Source: Thermoplasmata archaeon
GTDB lineage: Archaea; Thermoplasmatota; Thermoplasmata; Halarchaeoplasmatales; Halarchaeoplasmataceae
Length of the DNA stretch: 25,805 nt
Reading direction: 5' to 3'
Assembly: GCA_019594195.1 (NCBI GenBank)
Contig: JAFDTP010000020.1
Span: forward strand, 1-25,805
Position numbers and translations under genes: made by a program. Below the pieces are notes generated by a model, which was given only the letters and a program-made list of their open reading frames with translations, made no database searches and was not told the DNA's origin. Numbering within the stretch: position 1 is the stretch's first letter; every line of letters begins with the position of its first letter. Shown here in pieces: positions 23,433 through 25,805 of the stretch.

Positions 23433-24535
23433 GAGACCATATCCACATACAATTCTTCTAATTTTTCTTTAACGTTTTCAGGTCTGAGCTCATCAGGTAT
23501 CTTTTGGACTGAGAGTTTTTCCTTCAAAGAGGGATCTCTGCATAATCTTTCCATCTGTTCTTTTAGATCCTCCATTTCATTAGGTTCGAAGAGTAGAGCG
23601 TCTTTCTCGTGGGTGAGGACCTCTTCCATGTATGGCAATTTGCTAGTTATTATCGGTATCCCCGCACATCTAGCCTCTAAAAGTGTATTGGGGATGATCT
23701 GCGTCCCGAAAGAACATCGATATGGGAGTACCATAACGTCTATCTCCTGAAAAAATTTTTCTTTCTCAACCACTCCACGCAATCGTATATTTTTCTTATT
23801 TTTATAGTATGATATTTTATCCACATCTTTACCTCTCCCACTCAAAGCAAGGATCAACTCTGTGTTTTCCTCCAGCTTTGAGAAAGTTTCGAGCAGACCC
23901 TCTACACCTTTAGCCAAGGTGAAGTGTCCCATATAACCGAATCTTATTTTTTTTGAGTTTTTCTTTTTAATTGTATTTCTTTTAACGTATATTTTTGATC
24001 TAGAAGTGTTAGGAATGATCTCGATCTGAGAAGGATCTGATCCTAATATATCAACGAGTTCTCTTTTTTGAAACTCAGTTGAAACAATAGTTTTACGGTC
24101 GTCATCACTTAAAGTTAACTTTGATGATATCTTGCCGTTTAACTGATTATTGATGATCAACTTTTCTGACAACCATTTTAGATCATATAAATCTCTAGGG
24201 GTGGGTGGTATATCTTTTATGAGAGAGGAATTGTAACGGGTCACCAAAGGAGGTTCTGTTTTCTTATCGACCATATCTGCTATAAAATGAAAGTTTGGGG
24301 TGGGCAAAAACAAATGGACTAGATCCGGTTTTTTATTTTTTATTTCCTCAATGAGCTCATGGACCCTCATAATCCCCCTCCACTGAGGGTCCTTAGGTTC
24401 GGGCGTCCAAATACTTAGTTGATGGTCTTGACCTAGGATATCCATCAGACCCTTTAAAGACTCGTTCTGACCGTCGACGTCGGCAAAACCATTTTTCCCA
24501 TACCGGGCCTGGAAAGAAGCTAGTAAAACTTTCAT
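23429..24535 (-). CDS. GT4-like glycosyltransferase with altered E-x7-E motif
   Basis: A 368-residue GT-B-type protein. The N-terminal domain begins KVLLASFQARYGKNGFADV, and PDLVHLFLPTPNFHF lies near 70-84. The donor domain starts near 197 (IRFGYMGHFTLAKGVEGLL). The usual first Glu of E-x7-E is Gln279 in GTQIIPNTLLEARCAG, while the second is Glu287. This may mark a different donor or weaker activity; the fold evidence is still good. A TATA box at 24555-24563 predicts transcription start at about 24533, at the ATG, so leaderless. It converges with the GT2 gene with overlapping stops. The sugar and acceptor are unknown. Confidence 0.82.
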   Translation of the reverse strand: MKVLLASFQARYGKNGFADVDGQNESLKGLMDILGQDHQLSIWTPEPKDPQWRGIMRVHELIEEIKNKKPDLVHLFLPTPNFHFIADMVDKKTEPPLVTRYNSSLIKDIPPTPRDLYDLKWLSEKLIINNQLNGKISSKLTLSDDDRKTIVSTEFQKRELVDILGSDPSQIEIIPNTSRSKIYVKRNTIKKKNSKKIRFGYMGHFTLAKGVEGLLETFSKLEENTELILALSGRGKDVDKISYYKNKKNIRLRGVVEKEKFFQEIDVMVLPYRCSFGTQIIPNTLLEARCAGIPIITSKLPYMEEVLTHEKDALLFEPNEMEDLKEQMERLCRDPSLKEKLSVQKIPDELRPENVKEKLEELYVDMVS

Positions 24536-24554
24536 CTTTATCTCGATCTCTTCA

Positions 24555-24563
24555 GTTTTTAAC
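24555..24563 (-). promoter_or_regulatory. TATA box for the GT4-like gene at 23429-24535
   Basis: Minus-strand GTTAAAAAC, centre near 24559, predicts a start at the ATG 24535 itself, that is, a leaderless message. Confidence 0.45.
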
Positions 24564-24600
24564 TATCATCGAATTATTTCTATTTTATCTATATGGATGA

Positions 24601-25584
24601 TCACTCACTCATCGACTTCATCTTTTTCAGTTTAGAGGAAAGGTAAACGAAACCACCGATCAATGAACTGATAACGCCCATGATCTGAACTAATATCGAT
24701 AGAGAAAAAGCTTGTGCACCCGTTGCTCCGACCTGCGTGAAGAAATAAACGTATATGACTTCCCTAACGCCCAATCCTCTTATAGAGATGGGTAGGAAAA
24801 GTATGATATGAGTTATAGGTATGAAAATAAAGAAGTAATACATCGAAATATCTATACCGACGGCGATACCGAGGATATAATTGCTTATGATAAGTAAGGA
24901 ATGATAAATAAAAGATATCAGTAAAGCACTACCTATAGTCCTTCTCTTTTTCATGTAAAGATTGATAGACTTTAACATTTTGATCGATCTTTTCTTAATA
25001 GAAAAAGGATCTATTTTTCTAAAAACAAATTCGGATAGCTTCTTAGCCCACCGTATGAATCGATCCGAGGAGAGCAGCAAAAAGCTTACCACAATCAGTG
25101 GAAGAAACAAACCATATATTATCAGGACGATTTCCCTTCCTATATGCTCGAAAAAAAGAGTGGTAGAAACGGTAGCTAGAGCTATTATAGCTATCAGACC
25201 TGTGAATCGCTCCATGAACACAGACGAGTATGCTTCTATAGAGGTTTTTGATATTTTTGACATCTTATGTGCTTTGACGACGTCTCCTCCAACGTTTGTG
25301 GGTAAAAACATATTGAAAAAATTCCCGATGTAATAGAATTTCCAGACTTGAAGGAACTTTCTAGATTCTCCTTTAGCTTTCAGAAGTATCTGCCATTTTT
25401 TTGCACTGATCATGATGTTAAATATGAAGATAAAGATAACGAAAGCGAAATATATCAATTCCACTTCTCTAACTTGTGAGTATATCTCTTCCAAGCCGAT
25501 CCTTTGGATTATGTAATATATCAGTGCGATGCTTACGATTATTTTAAGTATCAGCTTGATCTTTGTTTTCTGTTTTTCTTTCAT
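24601..25584 (-). CDS. UPF0104/AglD-type integral membrane protein (LPG synthase TM fold)
   Basis: A 327-residue polytopic protein with hydrophobic stretches at about 11-27, 43-62, 79-97, 125-145, 151-170, 220-243, 248-267 and 275-312. Family markers are FLPTNVGGDVVKA (93-105), FMERFTGL (123-130) and LPISIRGLGVREV (264-276). The same fold is found in lysylphosphatidylglycerol synthase membrane domains and in the C-terminal half of some archaeal N-glycosylation GTs such as AglD. It lacks a GT domain, so it may be a lipid or lipid-linked-sugar transporter partner; this is inference. AAATTAAATA at 25611-25620 predicts a start about 5 nt before the ATG. It is divergent from the last gene. Confidence 0.87.
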   Translation of the reverse strand: MKEKQKTKIKLILKIIVSIALIYYIIQRIGLEEIYSQVREVELIYFAFVIFIFIFNIMISAKKWQILLKAKGESRKFLQVWKFYYIGNFFNMFLPTNVGGDVVKAHKMSKISKTSIEAYSSVFMERFTGLIAIIALATVSTTLFFEHIGREIVLIIYGLFLPLIVVSFLLLSSDRFIRWAKKLSEFVFRKIDPFSIKKRSIKMLKSINLYMKKRRTIGSALLISFIYHSLLIISNYILGIAVGIDISMYYFFIFIPITHIILFLPISIRGLGVREVIYVYFFTQVGATGAQAFSLSILVQIMGVISSLIGGFVYLSSKLKKMKSMSE

Positions 25585-25610
25585 CGGTCATTAACGAATA
25601 AAGTTAGGGT

Positions 25611-25671
25611 TATTTAATTTCACTCTTCAAGTGAACTAAAAGCGGTTCTGCAAGACCAAAAAAACATATAT
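25611..25671. promoter_or_regulatory. Divergent promoters of the UPF0104 gene and the right-edge gene
   Basis: Minus: TTAAATA within 25611-25620, predicted start near 25589. Plus: ATATAT (25666-25671), predicted start near 25694, exactly at the ATG 25695. Both messages would be nearly or fully leaderless. Confidence 0.5.
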
Positions 25672-25694
25672 CATGTTTATCGGTAATTATCCCG

Positions 25695-25805
25695 ATGAAG
25701 AAATCCGATGAGACTCTCAAAAATATAATAGATTCTGTCAAAAGTTGGTCCGATAGGAAAAAGTTACTGGTACTCTTGGTAGTATGGGCATTGATATTCC
25801 TCCCA
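25695..25805 (+). CDS. Membrane protein N-terminus, cut by window edge
   Basis: The first 37 codons of a gene that runs off the right edge. It begins MKKSDETLKNIIDSVKSW, then has two basic residues and a hydrophobic stretch KLLVLLVVWALIFLP, the start of a first membrane helix with positive charges on the cytosolic side. The start ATG lies 26 bp after the TATA box. In this setting, a membrane glycosyltransferase (GT39-like) or oligosaccharyltransferase (AglB/STT3) is plausible, but no family motif is in view, so this is inference. Confidence 0.6.
   Translation, partial: MKKSDETLKNIIDSVKSWSDRKKLLVLLVVWALIFLP

Noticed and set aside
1..25805. CRISPR arrays, insertion sequences, integrase or att sites
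   Set aside because: No regularly spaced repeats, transposase or recombinase motifs, or flanking inverted/direct repeats were seen on either strand.

Overview
The window looks like archaeal, euryarchaeal-type chromosome. Supporting signs are the archaeal/eukaryotic-type glycyl-tRNA synthetase, a UPF0147 protein, DUF432 and DUF429 proteins, a Thermococcus-like GyaR, TATA-type boxes about 26 bp before many starts, GGTG/GAGGT Shine-Dalgarno motifs, and heavy use of AGA/AGG and ATA codons. Nearly all soluble proteins are rich in Asp and Glu, which suggests a halophilic or salt-in lifestyle. The exact lineage cannot be fixed from the sequence alone. Coding density is very high. No rRNA, tRNA, CRISPR array, transposase or integrase is visible.

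Layout. Positions 1-139 (minus) hold the N-terminus of a TrkA-type K+ regulator. Positions 269-4112 (plus) form a tight run: amidohydrolase, universal stress protein, four-CBS protein, glycyl-tRNA synthetase. It converges on a UPF0147 gene, and their stop codons overlap. A ~450-bp gap (4379-4835) is the only sizeable non-coding stretch. It holds a GC-rich, hairpin-prone element with a 40-codon frame on plus and a 27-codon small ORF on minus. Next come an MscS channel and DUF432 operon (minus, ATGA overlap), a divergent DUF429 nuclease-like gene, an aldo/keto reductase with a long C-terminal extension, a GyrI-like protein, an orphan MoxR ATPase, a P5C dehydrogenase (ALDH4 type), homoserine dehydrogenase, and a glyoxylate reductase/aminotransferase pair.

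From 14880 to the right edge the window is a surface-glycan or N-glycan assembly region. It has four GT4 glycosyltransferases, one membrane-anchored GT2 (dolichyl-phosphate sugar synthase/GtrB-like), a Wzx-like flippase, a CapK/PaaK-like adenylate-forming enzyme, a P-loop kinase, a UPF0104/AglD-type membrane protein, and the start of a further membrane protein. The cluster switches strand repeatedly. Most of its genes have their own TATA box, often placed so that the mRNA would be leaderless. The likely pathway is that the GTs build a lipid-linked glycan, the CapK-like enzyme and kinase-like protein may modify it, and the flippase exports it; the substrates cannot be read from the sequence.

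Several starts are revised inward from the longest frame because a TATA box or Shine-Dalgarno lies inside the longer reading. These are the aldo/keto reductase, GyrI-like protein, P5C dehydrogenase, CapK-like protein, GT2, UPF0147 and universal stress protein. No single undescribed system is certain. The best candidates are the 4570-4763 intergenic element(s), the DUF432-MscS pair, and the strand-scattered glycan cluster with its CapK-like enzyme.
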